This document shows positions 10,079-18,463 of a stretch of 32,947 bases of DNA, piece by piece. The DNA comes from Fermentimonas sp. GTDB lineage: Bacteria > Bacteroidota > Bacteroidia > Bacteroidales > Dysgonomonadaceae. Below the pieces are notes generated by a model. The model worked only from the letters and a program-made list of their open reading frames with translations. It did not search any database and was not told where the DNA came from. Location: contig JAQVXD010000002.1 in assembly GCA_028709385.1 (NCBI GenBank), forward strand, positions 107,721 to 140,667, given 5' to 3'. The position numbers and the translations under genes are program-made. How positions within the stretch are numbered: the first letter of the stretch is position 1; each line of letters starts with the position of its first letter.

Positions 10079-11245
10079 TTAATTAAGCTCCAAATCTTCC
10101 CATGAAGGAAGCTGTGGATATTTAGCATGTGGTTCAGACTGATACCAGAATACTACAGAGGAAATGTCAGACTGTTGTGGCAGGTAACGATGTCCATGAC
10201 GCCAGCCCAAATCCTGAATTGTTATTCTTAAGTCCTTTTTAAATCTTATAGGATCCATTATATGCCAGCGGTACATTCCAAATCTTTGTCCTGCTTTATA
10301 GGTCTGTTCCGGTGGTAACACCTGGACTAAACCTGCAAATGGAGTCGAAAATGTTACATACTTGCCATTGCGGTCAAAATTGTATGAACCAAGAAAATAA
10401 TCTTCAGTACCTGTTCCAATAATAGTCGGGAATTGCTTATCTCCATCCATAAAAAACTTTATTTCTCCTTCTCCCCACCAGCCGTTATTATTTACCTGCC
10501 AGGCCATATATACTCCAACGTAATGTCCTTTTCCTTTTATACCATCTACAATAGTGTAATCAGAAGTTTGATTCACTTTTGTTCGTCTGAATTGTGCATG
10601 GAAATAAGCAGCATCTTCCGGTACATCTGTCAGAGTATAATCTACCTGATAATATAAGTTCATTGGCTGTGAATCATTGATATTAGTCATAGTTATACGT
10701 GCTTTTTTTCTGAAAGGCATTACCCAATAGCTATTAAAAGCACTTCCGGGATTAACTGTAACAGGCAGTGAATTCAGATGAGCATATTCATTCCAACCCA
10801 TCCCAAAGAAGTGTCCGATGGGAGCTTCCACAGAGGGCTCTGTTTCATCGTCCCAATATATCCTGATAACAGAAAACCGCCAATTTCCGGTTGGTGTCAT
10901 CCAAATGTGCTGGATGGCTCCAGGACCATCAATTTCAGCCATGGTAAATGTCTCTCCCGGCTGAATTGTTACAAACGGATTAACTTTCCATCCCTGTCCC
11001 AAGTCACGTGCCGGTTCTGATGCATTTGCCGTATTCCTGGGTGCATTTGGATCCGGAATTGCCATTCCACCTTTACCCTTTTCACCTGTAAAGTTTTCAG
11101 GACTGATTGACCTTGTCTCTGCATCAGATAGTCGATACAGATTGCCCATGTTCATATCCAATCCGTTAAAAGAACGATTTTGTGCTACTGCTCCAAAAGT
11201 AAAAAGCAATAGTAAAACTGTTAATAATCTGGATTTTAATTTCAT
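10079..11245 (-). CDS. GH172 (DUF2961) family glycoside hydrolase, secreted, core-only form
   Basis: The 388-residue protein has a signal peptide cleaved near GAVAQ. The DUF2961 core is almost the whole mature protein: IDGPGAIQHIWM (105-116), PIGHFFGMGW (142-151), GKGHYVGVY (238-246), WGEGEIKFFMDGD (257-269) and GTGTEDYF (277-284). Glu259 and Glu281 occupy the positions of the catalytic pair in characterised members. Members of the family release terminal alpha-D-arabinofuranosyl or alpha-D-fructofuranosyl units, often as oligomeric ring-like assemblies. The gene lies 30 bases after the neighbouring GH172 gene and 39 bases before susC, so it is part of one transcript. Sharing its layout with the next GH172 suggests an old duplication. 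Confidence 0.92.
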   Translation of the reverse strand: MKLKSRLLTVLLLLFTFGAVAQNRSFNGLDMNMGNLYRLSDAETRSISPENFTGEKGKGGMAIPDPNAPRNTANASEPARDLGQGWKVNPFVTIQPGETFTMAEIDGPGAIQHIWMTPTGNWRFSVIRIYWDDETEPSVEAPIGHFFGMGWNEYAHLNSLPVTVNPGSAFNSYWVMPFRKKARITMTNINDSQPMNLYYQVDYTLTDVPEDAAYFHAQFRRTKVNQTSDYTIVDGIKGKGHYVGVYMAWQVNNNGWWGEGEIKFFMDGDKQFPTIIGTGTEDYFLGSYNFDRNGKYVTFSTPFAGLVQVLPPEQTYKAGQRFGMYRWHIMDPIRFKKDLRITIQDLGWRHGHRYLPQQSDISSVVFWYQSEPHAKYPQLPSWEDLELN

Positions 11246-11275
11246 ACTGAATTAGAATTAAATCATTAATAACTT

Positions 11276-12472
11276 TCACTCATTACCCCACAGTTGTGGG
11301 TCATTCCCTTTAGCTTTTCTCCAGGCATCTCTCCATCTGTGCATATCCATATGGTTGATAAATGGCTTAAGTTCACGCTGTTTCTTTGTTGGTGCAGGAG
11401 GCAGCATTACCGCTTTATCCTGGTACCAATAGGCCACAGTTGCCAGATCAAGTGTCAGGTTATTATTATGACCGGTTTCAATCGATCCCTTAACTGATGT
11501 CTCAAAAAATATAGGATCATTTATAAAAAACCTGTAAACATGTGTTCTCCCAAGCCAGCCTATATCATTATTTACTCGCGGATAACCAAAATGGGGATGG
11601 GAGAATGGCTCTTTCGGGCACCAGGAGGTGTTAAAAAAATCTTCGGTACCCGTACCAATAAGTGAAGGTGATGACTCTCCGTCGATAAACCACATATCGT
11701 CGCCTTCACCGTACCACATTGGGGTGGGGGAGTGTACATAATAATTTATACCCACAAAGTGACCTTTCCCTTCTGTTTCTATAAACACGTAGTTTCGCTT
11801 ACCCTCTTTATTGGGCTTCTGGGGTGCGGTAAGTGCCCACTCTGTTTCACCTTCAGGCAAAGCTTCTGTTAACGAATGATTATACCATGCATGAAATCTG
11901 CCCATTCCTTCGGGAAGCGCTTCCATTTCCAGATAATCCACGTAAAAATAAAAAGCATTGATAGTTTTATCAGTCTGATTCTCAATCTCTATCCTTGCAC
12001 CTTTTTCAAAAGGCATCGCAAAATAGCTGCTGAGACCTGTTCCTTCTTCCGGACCTGCTGACAAGGGTAAAGAGGCATAATTATATCTCTCATCCCATCC
12101 CTGTCCGAAAAAGGGGCCGATTGGAGATTCAACCGAAGGATATTCATTTCCATCCCAGTACATCCTGATAATAATATCATTGCGACTTAACTCTCCGGGA
12201 GGGGGAGCAATAGTAATCCATATGTGATTGATCACTCCCACACCATCGATTTCTGCAATAGTTCTTTTCTCGCCTGGTTGAAACGGCTCAAGATGGTCTC
12301 TGTTTCCCCCCGTTTTATCGGTACTGGAAATTCTCCTGTTCTTTATTCCCGTTTTCAGTTTGGCCAATTCAAACATTTCACCCATATCCTGTTCTTGCGG
12401 GAATAGTGAAAATGAAACAATTAACCCTAATATTAGGGTAAAAAACTTCATATTTTTAATCTCTGGTTTCAT
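11276..12472 (-). CDS. GH172 (DUF2961) family glycoside hydrolase, secreted, core-only form, second copy
   Basis: The product is 398 residues. The N-terminus MKPEIKNMKFF offers two starts; the second Met gives a more typical signal peptide, ending near LFPQ. The core shows TDKTGGNRDH (51-60), IDGVGVINHIW (75-85), PIGPFFGQGWDERY (117-130), GKGHFVGINYY (235-245), YGEGDDMWFIDGE (254-266) and GTGTEDFF (273-280). Glu256 and Glu277 are 21 residues apart, the spacing expected for the GH172 catalytic pair. It lies directly after fucI, with a 36-base gap, so extracellular cleavage and intracellular isomerisation are expressed together. Its substrate specificity cannot be read from the sequence, and D-arabinofuranose is inferred from the isomerase. 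Confidence 0.92.
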   Translation of the reverse strand: MKPEIKNMKFFTLILGLIVSFSLFPQEQDMGEMFELAKLKTGIKNRRISSTDKTGGNRDHLEPFQPGEKRTIAEIDGVGVINHIWITIAPPPGELSRNDIIIRMYWDGNEYPSVESPIGPFFGQGWDERYNYASLPLSAGPEEGTGLSSYFAMPFEKGARIEIENQTDKTINAFYFYVDYLEMEALPEGMGRFHAWYNHSLTEALPEGETEWALTAPQKPNKEGKRNYVFIETEGKGHFVGINYYVHSPTPMWYGEGDDMWFIDGESSPSLIGTGTEDFFNTSWCPKEPFSHPHFGYPRVNNDIGWLGRTHVYRFFINDPIFFETSVKGSIETGHNNNLTLDLATVAYWYQDKAVMLPPAPTKKQRELKPFINHMDMHRWRDAWRKAKGNDPQLWGNE

Positions 12473-12508
12473 AATATTTATAAATAATTCGATTTGTAAA
12501 AAGAATAA

Positions 12509-14284
12509 TTATTTGTACAAAGGACCGTAATTTGCACATGCTCTGTAATCTGAACCTTCGCTGTCAGTGCCAAAAGCCGACCATGCACTTGGGCGGAATA
12601 TCTTTTCTTCATCTACATTATGCATATTCACCGGAATAGACAGTGCTGAGGCAAGAGTTATAAGATCTGCACCGATATGACCATAACTGATTGCACCATG
12701 GTTTGCTCCCCAGTAATTCATAACAGAGTAAACATCTTTAAATCTTCCTTCACCGGTTACTCTTGGTACAAAAAATGTTGATGGCCAAGTTTTGTCAGTA
12801 CGTCCGTCAATCATTCTGAATACTTCATCCGGGAAAGCGGCTGTCCATCCTTCAGCAATCTGTAATACAGGTCCTAATCCTTTAACAAGGTTAATTCTGC
12901 TCATAGTTACAGGCATATTTGCTCTGGTGAGGAATTGTGATGAATAACCACCGCCTCGCATGTATTCCAGAGAAGCCGGATACCAGGTTGTAGCATCAAG
13001 CATCTTTTCAACCTCTTCTTCTGTTATTTCCCAGAAAGGTTTAATAACAGGATTACCGTTGGCGTCTGACTGTTGACCGGTGCCGTCCAAGGTACATGAA
13101 CCTGAATTTTTAAGGAAAATAGCTCCGTCTTTTAGCAATCCGTCTGGTTTCCAGCCACTGATTCTTTCAATTGCATGAGCACTCCAGTATGTTCTAACGT
13201 CTGCAAATATCTGCGATTGATTTGTCAGAAGATGATTAAACAACATGCTGATACCATTCAGATGATCATCCTCTGTGGCAAATGTAAAAGGCTTACGTAT
13301 TCCATTCCAGTCGAATGAAGAATTAAGGATAGCTTCTGAAAAATCACCGTCAGGCAGAAAATCTGTCCATTGACGCTGACCCTGAAAACCGGCAGCAATT
13401 GCATTGTGACCTAAAGCTTCTTCACCAAAACCCATTTTATCAAGTTCCTGATTTCCAATCATCAGATCACGGAAAATAAGAGTCATCTTTACTACAAACT
13501 CCCAGTCTTTATCTTTCTGTTCTCTGCTGTGTTTGAGATGTTCAGGATTAAAATCTTTCCCTTCACGTGACATACAATTCTCTTTTGTCCACTTCAATGC
13601 TTTTTCATACTCTTGTTTGTCATATATTCCTAATTGAATTCGGCGTAATACTTCAGTTCCATCAACAAACTCAGTACGCATGCCAAGATATTCCTGCAGA
13701 AAGTCGGGATTTGTCATTGAACCACCTATGCCCATAGATACTGAGCCGATTGAGAGATATGATTTTCCTCTCATAATAGCAACTGCCAATCCTGCTTTAG
13801 CAAATCTTAGAAGCTTCTCACGAACATCATCGGGAATAGTATCATCTCCAACATCCTGAACATCCTTTCCATAAATACCAAATGCCGGAAGTCCTTTCTG
13901 AGAATGTACGGCCAGAGCAGCACTTAAATAAACTGCACCGGGACGTTCACTACCATTAAATCCCCATATTGCTTTAGGTGTATATGGATTCATATCTATT
14001 GTTTCAGAACCATAACACCAGCAAGGTGTAACAGAGAGTGATACACCAACGTTTTCCCTTTCGAATTTTTCAGCGCACATTGCAGCTTCTTTTACGCCTC
14101 CGATACAGGTGTCTGCAATTACACACTGTACAGGTGTTCCGTCAGGGTACTTAAGGTTTTCACTGTACAATTTTGCAGCACTTTTTGCCAGATTCATTGT
14201 AGTTTCTTCCAGCGATTCACGTATACCACCGCGACGTCCGTCAATAATCGGGCGTATTCCAATTTTTGGATAAGAGTTTTTCAT
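12509..14284 (-). CDS. fucI: L-fucose isomerase / D-arabinose isomerase
   Basis: This cytosolic Mn-dependent aldose-ketose isomerase converts L-fucose to L-fuculose and, in the same family, D-arabinose to D-ribulose. The 591-residue length equals that of the E. coli enzyme and the sequence aligns end to end, with [14 protein letters not shown] (85-98), [18 protein letters not shown] (103-120) and the C-terminal [14 protein letters not shown]. Glu338, Asp362 and His529 match the metal-binding Glu337, Asp361 and His528 of E. coli FucI. No fuculokinase, aldolase or fucosidase is visible, while three GH172 genes are, so D-arabinose is the likelier physiological substrate. It is the first gene after the LacI regulator and has a candidate operator 26 bases upstream of its start. 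Confidence 0.95.
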   Translation of the reverse strand: MKNSYPKIGIRPIIDGRRGGIRESLEETTMNLAKSAAKLYSENLKYPDGTPVQCVIADTCIGGVKEAAMCAEKFERENVGVSLSVTPCWCYGSETIDMNPYTPKAIWGFNGSERPGAVYLSAALAVHSQKGLPAFGIYGKDVQDVGDDTIPDDVREKLLRFAKAGLAVAIMRGKSYLSIGSVSMGIGGSMTNPDFLQEYLGMRTEFVDGTEVLRRIQLGIYDKQEYEKALKWTKENCMSREGKDFNPEHLKHSREQKDKDWEFVVKMTLIFRDLMIGNQELDKMGFGEEALGHNAIAAGFQGQRQWTDFLPDGDFSEAILNSSFDWNGIRKPFTFATEDDHLNGISMLFNHLLTNQSQIFADVRTYWSAHAIERISGWKPDGLLKDGAIFLKNSGSCTLDGTGQQSDANGNPVIKPFWEITEEEVEKMLDATTWYPASLEYMRGGGYSSQFLTRANMPVTMSRINLVKGLGPVLQIAEGWTAAFPDEVFRMIDGRTDKTWPSTFFVPRVTGEGRFKDVYSVMNYWGANHGAISYGHIGADLITLASALSIPVNMHNVDEEKIFRPSAWSAFGTDSEGSDYRACANYGPLYK

Positions 14285-14300
14285 ATAAATTGAATTTTAA

Positions 14301-14332
14301 AAAAGTTATATTAATCGTTTAACTAAGTCAAT
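14301..14332 (-). promoter_or_regulatory. Predicted fucI operon promoter with embedded LacI-type operator
   Basis: On the minus strand, ATTG (-33), a 20-base spacer and TAACTTTT (-7, near TAnnTTTG) precede fucI. Inside the spacer at 14311-14322 lies TTAATCGTTTAA (plus strand), a near-palindrome with the central CG typical of LacI-family operators and one base different from the perfect palindrome upstream of the regulator. A repressor bound here would block polymerase. The implied leader is only about ten bases. Confidence 0.5.
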
Positions 14333-14345
14333 GAAAAAAATACTA

Positions 14346-15359
14346 TTACTGGTTCACAACCTTTTCTTTCTCAACCAGTTCTGCCTCAAGTATAACAGTC
14401 TCTGTCTTATTATCGCCCTCTATCTGAGCAATAAGCAAGTCGATGGCTGTTCTTGCCATTTCTTTAATAGGCTGCTTTATAAAAGGTACCGCATAGGGTA
14501 AAATATAAAAGGCATCATTTTCATCAAAACACATTATCTGAATATCCTTTTGAACAAATATATCATTCTTGATCAATGCCTTTACCCCATTTATGGAAAT
14601 AGAGTTGGTTGTGAAAAATATACCATCAACTTTAGGATTCCTGTTTATCATTTTATATATTGCAGCAGATATATCTTCTCTGAGGTATTCGTATCTTACC
14701 TCTTCAACATTATCGGGATTAAAGATACCTGCATTTTTAAGTGCATCAACAGCACCCCTCCTGCGTTCATTTACATGAAAATGATCCTGTTTGTATGTTA
14801 CGATACCAATATTTTTACAACCTTTATTTATAAGTAGTTCTGTTGATTTGTATGATATTTCGTAATTATTAATCAATACCGAATTAATATTGAGTTCGGG
14901 AAAGGTCCTGTCCACAAGTACCAGAGGTATATTACTGTTATTGAGCCTTTTTAGAAGATTATCACTTTTTTCTGTCGGAGTAATTATGAAGCCGTCAACT
15001 TGTCTTGCCAGTAAAAAGTTTACCATGTGCTCCATTTCACTAAGTTTTTCATTAGTATTACCTATCAAGACTGTATATCCTTTTTGTTGTGCAAACGTTT
15101 GAATATGAAGAGCTAAAGCACCAAAAAATAGGTTGGAAATATCTGCTATAATAAGACCGATTGTTTTCGATTTGCCTACTTTTAAGCTTTTAGCAAGCGT
15201 ATTCGGTACATAATTCAGATCTGCTGCCTTTGCTAATATTTTTTCTGAAAGGTCTTTACTTACTCTTCCGTTTTTATCCTTACCATTAAGTACTAATGAA
15301 ACTGTAGCTGAAGAAACCCCCAACTCATTTGCAATAGTTTTTAATGATATTTTTTTCAT
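14346..15359 (-). CDS. LacI-family transcriptional regulator of the glycan locus
   Basis: The 337-residue protein has the N-terminal LacI helix-turn-helix (SLKTIANELGVSSATVSLVLNG, cut here as residues 5-26), the hinge-helix region YVPNTLAKSLKVGKSKTIGLI (about 50-70) and a periplasmic-binding-protein-like effector domain (LVLVDRTFPE, DGIFFTTN, QPIKEMARTAIDLL). It lies 61 bases upstream of fucI on the same strand. Palindromes with central CG occur in its own promoter and in that of fucI, which suggests that it represses both, with a sugar as inducer. The effector cannot be deduced; D-arabinose, D-ribulose or an oligosaccharide would fit. LacI-family control of a SusCD locus is less usual than hybrid two-component or SusR-type control. 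Confidence 0.93.
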   Translation of the reverse strand: MKKISLKTIANELGVSSATVSLVLNGKDKNGRVSKDLSEKILAKAADLNYVPNTLAKSLKVGKSKTIGLIIADISNLFFGALALHIQTFAQQKGYTVLIGNTNEKLSEMEHMVNFLLARQVDGFIITPTEKSDNLLKRLNNSNIPLVLVDRTFPELNINSVLINNYEISYKSTELLINKGCKNIGIVTYKQDHFHVNERRRGAVDALKNAGIFNPDNVEEVRYEYLREDISAAIYKMINRNPKVDGIFFTTNSISINGVKALIKNDIFVQKDIQIMCFDENDAFYILPYAVPFIKQPIKEMARTAIDLLIAQIEGDNKTETVILEAELVEKEKVVNQ

Positions 15360-15461
15360 TTTGAGCTCACTTTAGTAGAATCATTACCGGATAATGCTCT
15401 CAATAATCCTTTTAATTCATTCAATTTGAATTAAACTAATGAATAGTAACAATTATTAATG

Positions 15462-15493
15462 CAAAGAAATAAGGTTAATCGATTAATTACAAA
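15462..15493 (-). promoter_or_regulatory. Predicted promoter of the LacI-family gene with a perfect 12-base operator palindrome
   Basis: On the minus strand TTTG (15490-15493), a 20-base spacer and TTTCTTTG (15462-15469) form a Bacteroidota-type promoter. The spacer contains TTAATCGATTAA (15475-15486), a perfect palindrome with central CG. The start codon is about 100 bases downstream. Autorepression is the simplest reading. Confidence 0.55.
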
Positions 15494-15763
15494 TTTATTT
15501 ATGTGTTTTACAACATAATATAGAAATATTATTTAATTTATTTTTATTATGAATAGAACATGCAAAGCTTAAAACTTAAAACTATATTACTGATAACTCT
15601 TCCTTAATAAACTCTGTTATAAACGAGGATTAAAAGAGCGAGATAAGGACTTTATAAGAGGCGGGTATAGCCAAATTAAGACTAAACTATGACCAATCAT
15701 TGTATAGTCTTAAAAATAAATTTATATTAAATGTTAATTAAATGGAGAATGTTGAAGAAAAAA
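15494..15763. other. Gene-free spacer between the regulator promoter and ychF
   Basis: With the LacI leader and promoter this makes a 404-base stretch without genes. I see no open frame beyond a few codons, no repeat array and no RNA gene. The only structure is an imperfect hairpin at 15678-15711. Confidence 0.5.
15678..15711 (-). terminator. Imperfect hairpin downstream of ychF, possible terminator
   Basis: AAGACTA at 15678 pairs with TAGTCTT ending at 15711. The stem continues inward to TATGA/TCATT-type pairs with two mismatches and a CCAA loop. It lies about 50 bases beyond the ychF stop. The tail on the minus strand is not a strong U-run, so the call is weak. Confidence 0.35.
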
Positions 15764-16867
15764 TTAAACATTAAATCTGAAATGCATGATGTCTCCATCC
15801 TGAACTATATATTCCTTGCCTTCTACACTCATTTTTCCTGCTTCTTTGACTGCGTTTTCTGAACCATACTTGATATAATCTTCAAATTTGATTACTTCAG
15901 CTCTGATGAAACCTTTTTCAAAATCAGTATGAATGACACCGGCACACTGAGGAGCTTTCCATCCATCCTGGAATGTCCATGCCCTTACTTCCTGTACTCC
16001 GGCAGTAATGAAGGTTTTTAGATTTAATAGTCTATATGCAGATTTAATAAGGCGATTAACTCCTGATTCCTCGAGTCCTAATTCGTTAAGAAACATTTGA
16101 CGCTCTTCATAGTTGTCAAACTCTGCTATTTCAGACTCAATTTTTGCAGCAACTATCAATATTTCAGCATTTTCATTTTTGGTGGCTTCCCTTAATTGAT
16201 CGACATATTTATTACCTTTTACAGCACTTGCTTCATCCACATTACAAACATACATAACTGGTTTAGAAGTTAGTAAATATAGATCTTGTGCAGCTTTAGC
16301 CTCATCTTTAGTATCAAAAGTGACTGTTCTGGCAGATTCTCCCCGCTCAAGTGCAGCTTTTATTTTTGAATAGGCCTGAAAAGCTACTTTTGCATCTTTA
16401 TCACCGCCTGTTTTTGATTGCTTTTCAACCTTACTTATACGCGATTCTATTGTTTCCAGGTCTTTGAGTTGCAACTCAGCATCAATGATCTCTTTATCAC
16501 GAACAGGGTCTACGTTGCCATCTACATGAGTTACATTCTCATCATCAAAACAACGCAGTACATGCAGAATAGCATCTGTCTCCCTTATATTAGCTAAAAA
16601 TTTATTACCTAAACCTTCTCCTTTACTTGCACCTTTAACCAATCCGGCAATATCTACTATCTCTACAGTTGTAGGAAGTATTCTTTGGGGTTTAACTAAT
16701 TCTGCAAGTCTATTTAATCTTTCGTCTGGAACAGTTATAACACCTACATTAGGTTCTATAGTACAAAAGGGAAAGTTAGCTGCCTGTGCTTTAGCGTTAG
16801 ACAAACAATTAAAAAGTGTGGATTTCCCTACATTAGGAAGTCCTACTATACCACATTGAAGAGCCAT
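15764..16867 (-). CDS. ychF: Redox-regulated ATPase YchF (Obg/OLA1 family)
   Basis: YchF is a ribosome-associated P-loop ATPase of the Obg family, linked to stress control of translation. At 367 residues it is the usual length. Visible motifs are GLPNVGKS (9-16, Walker A), DIAG (72-75, switch II region) and NVDE (209-212). The last is the NxxE form that replaces the GTPase NKxD motif and explains ATP preference. The C-terminal TGS domain includes WTFQDGWKAPQCAGVIHTDF and ends YIVQDGDIMHFRFNV. A TACCTTTG -7 element lies upstream, so the gene has its own promoter and is separate from nadA. Confidence 0.97.
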   Translation of the reverse strand: MALQCGIVGLPNVGKSTLFNCLSNAKAQAANFPFCTIEPNVGVITVPDERLNRLAELVKPQRILPTTVEIVDIAGLVKGASKGEGLGNKFLANIRETDAILHVLRCFDDENVTHVDGNVDPVRDKEIIDAELQLKDLETIESRISKVEKQSKTGGDKDAKVAFQAYSKIKAALERGESARTVTFDTKDEAKAAQDLYLLTSKPVMYVCNVDEASAVKGNKYVDQLREATKNENAEILIVAAKIESEIAEFDNYEERQMFLNELGLEESGVNRLIKSAYRLLNLKTFITAGVQEVRAWTFQDGWKAPQCAGVIHTDFEKGFIRAEVIKFEDYIKYGSENAVKEAGKMSVEGKEYIVQDGDIMHFRFNV

Positions 16868-16959
16868 TTTCTGAATTTTTAAAAGACACTATTCCTGTTA
16901 TTACTATCAAACATGCTGATATAACTCACTAAAAGGATAATGCCTGAAATTTGCGGATG

Positions 16960-16967
16960 CAAAGGTA
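16960..16967 (-). promoter_or_regulatory. -7 promoter element of ychF
   Basis: Minus-strand TACCTTTG is a perfect TAnnTTTG, about 90 bases upstream of the ychF start and just past the nadA stop. The matching -33 region would overlap the end of nadA and is weak. Confidence 0.55.
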
Positions 16968-16977
16968 CAAAAAACAA

Positions 16978-17922
16978 TCATAAACCATGCTTAGCTGATA
17001 TTTCCAACATTCTTTCAATTGGTTTAACAGCTTTTAATCTTGTATCTTCATCAACAAAAATCTCTGGTTTTTCTAATTTAAGACATAAGTAAAGTTTCTC
17101 CAAAGTATTCATTTTCATGTAGAAACATTCATTACAAGCACATGTTGAATCTTCGGGAGGAGCAGGAATAAACAGTTTATCCGGATTTTCTTTTTGCATC
17201 TGATGTAGAATACCAGCTTCTGTGGCAACTATAAATTGTTTTTTATCAGATGTAGTTGCATACTTCAATATAGAAGATGTTGAGCCAACGTGATCTGCAA
17301 TTTCAAGTAAATATTTAGGGCATTCGGGATGAGCAAGAAGTAGTGCTTCTGGATACTTTTCCTTAAGTTCCAGTATTTTTACAAGTGAAAACTGCTCATG
17401 TACGTGGCATACCCCTTCCCATAAAAGCATATTTCTGCCTGTAAGCTTATTTATATAGTCACCAAGATTTTTATCCGGTCCGAATATTATTTTTTCATCT
17501 GCCGGGAGAGAATCAACTATATGTTTAGCGTTTGTAGATGTAACTACAATATCTGTAAGAGCCTTAACAGCAGCTGTTGTATTTACATAAGATAATACAG
17601 TATGTCCCGGATGGTCTTCTATAAATTTCCCGAATTCATCTGCCGGACAACTGTCAGCAAGTGAACAACCGGCTTTCATGTCAGGAATAAATACCCGTTT
17701 GTCAGGACTTAAAATTTTAGCTGTTTCTCCCATGAAATGAACTCCGCATAATACAATTATATCAGCAGTTGTTTTAGCAGCCCATTGAGCAAGTGCAAGA
17801 CTGTCACCTACAAAATCGGCAATATCCTGTATATCAGACTCCTGATAGTAGTGTGCCAGAATAATAGCATTCTTTTCTTTTTTTAATCTGACTATATTTT
17901 GAATAGTTTCTTCTTTTGTCAT
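16978..17922 (-). CDS. nadA: Quinolinate synthase NadA
   Basis: NadA is a [4Fe-4S] enzyme condensing iminoaspartate with dihydroxyacetone phosphate to quinolinate in NAD synthesis. The 314-residue product has AHYYQ near the N-terminus (23-27), VGDSLALAQ (38-46), LCGVHFMGETAKIL (58-71), GCSLADSCP (85-93), SYVNTTAAVKA, HPECPKYLLEIADHVGSTS (198-216) and the C-terminal CACNECFYM (261-269). Cys59, Cys172 and one Cys of the 261-266 group are the expected cluster ligands. Neither nadB nor nadC is adjacent. The gene is the last minus-strand gene before the candidate origin region, so its promoter must lie inside that region. Confidence 0.97.
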   Translation of the reverse strand: MTKEETIQNIVRLKKEKNAIILAHYYQESDIQDIADFVGDSLALAQWAAKTTADIIVLCGVHFMGETAKILSPDKRVFIPDMKAGCSLADSCPADEFGKFIEDHPGHTVLSYVNTTAAVKALTDIVVTSTNAKHIVDSLPADEKIIFGPDKNLGDYINKLTGRNMLLWEGVCHVHEQFSLVKILELKEKYPEALLLAHPECPKYLLEIADHVGSTSSILKYATTSDKKQFIVATEAGILHQMQKENPDKLFIPAPPEDSTCACNECFYMKMNTLEKLYLCLKLEKPEIFVDEDTRLKAVKPIERMLEISAKHGL

Positions 17923-18463
17923 AATCTATTTATTATTATATAAAGTTTAAAATTAAAAAGATATATGATGATGATGATAGCCTGTTGATACTGTAGATAT
18001 CTTTTTATGAATTAGTGATGATAAGAAGTTATTAACTTTTATATTAAAGTTATCAACAGTTATCAACAATTTGTTTTTGTATAACTTTTTAATTTTGTGA
18101 TGATTATCAATGTTATCATAAACTGTTTATACTTTGCAAAGTTAATAATTATTTTCTTTTTTGTTACAAACCTCTGTTGAAAAGAGAGTGAAATCTCGAA
18201 GCTAAATAAAGCTTTATTTTATTGGGTATATGTAAAATTATTTTAACTAAGGATGTTTTGATTAATCCAAATTTATTTATCAATTTCTTTGCACATTTGA
18301 TTTACAACTTATCAACATTTTATCAATAACTTTGATTTTTGTCTTAACAGCCTAGTAGATATAATATTAAAAAGAAAAACGAATATTTATATATTGTTAA
18401 TACGCAAAGGAAGTTTTTAATTTAGAACATTCTTTTTACTACATTTGTTTGTATTTTATGTCG
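17923..18463. other. Gene-free AT-rich region with clustered DnaA-box-like sites, candidate oriC
   Basis: This 541-base stretch has no plausible gene. TTATCAACA, one base off the DnaA box TTATCCACA, occurs at 18050-18058, 18060-18068 and 18309-18317. Looser copies lie at 18104-18112 (TTATCAATG), 18277-18285 (TTATCAATT), 18320-18328 (TTATCAATA) and, reversed, 17983-17991 (GTATCAACA) and 18175-18183 (TTTTCAACA). Two pairs are spaced 10 and 11 bases, about one helical turn. Very AT-rich tracts lie between and beside them. All genes to the left run leftward and all for 8 kb to the right run rightward, the arrangement expected when transcription follows forks leaving an origin. dnaA is not in the window. 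Confidence 0.5.
18440..18447 (+). promoter_or_regulatory. -7 promoter element of the phosphatase-like lipoprotein gene
   Basis: TACATTTG is a perfect TAnnTTTG just upstream of the gene. Transcription would begin around 18453, which rules out the TTG at 18449 as start and makes the leader very short. Confidence 0.5.

Noticed and set aside
18449..18463. TTG start for the phosphatase-like lipoprotein
   Set aside because: The predicted transcription start lies at about 18453, and ATG codons at 18458 and 18464 give a better signal peptide.
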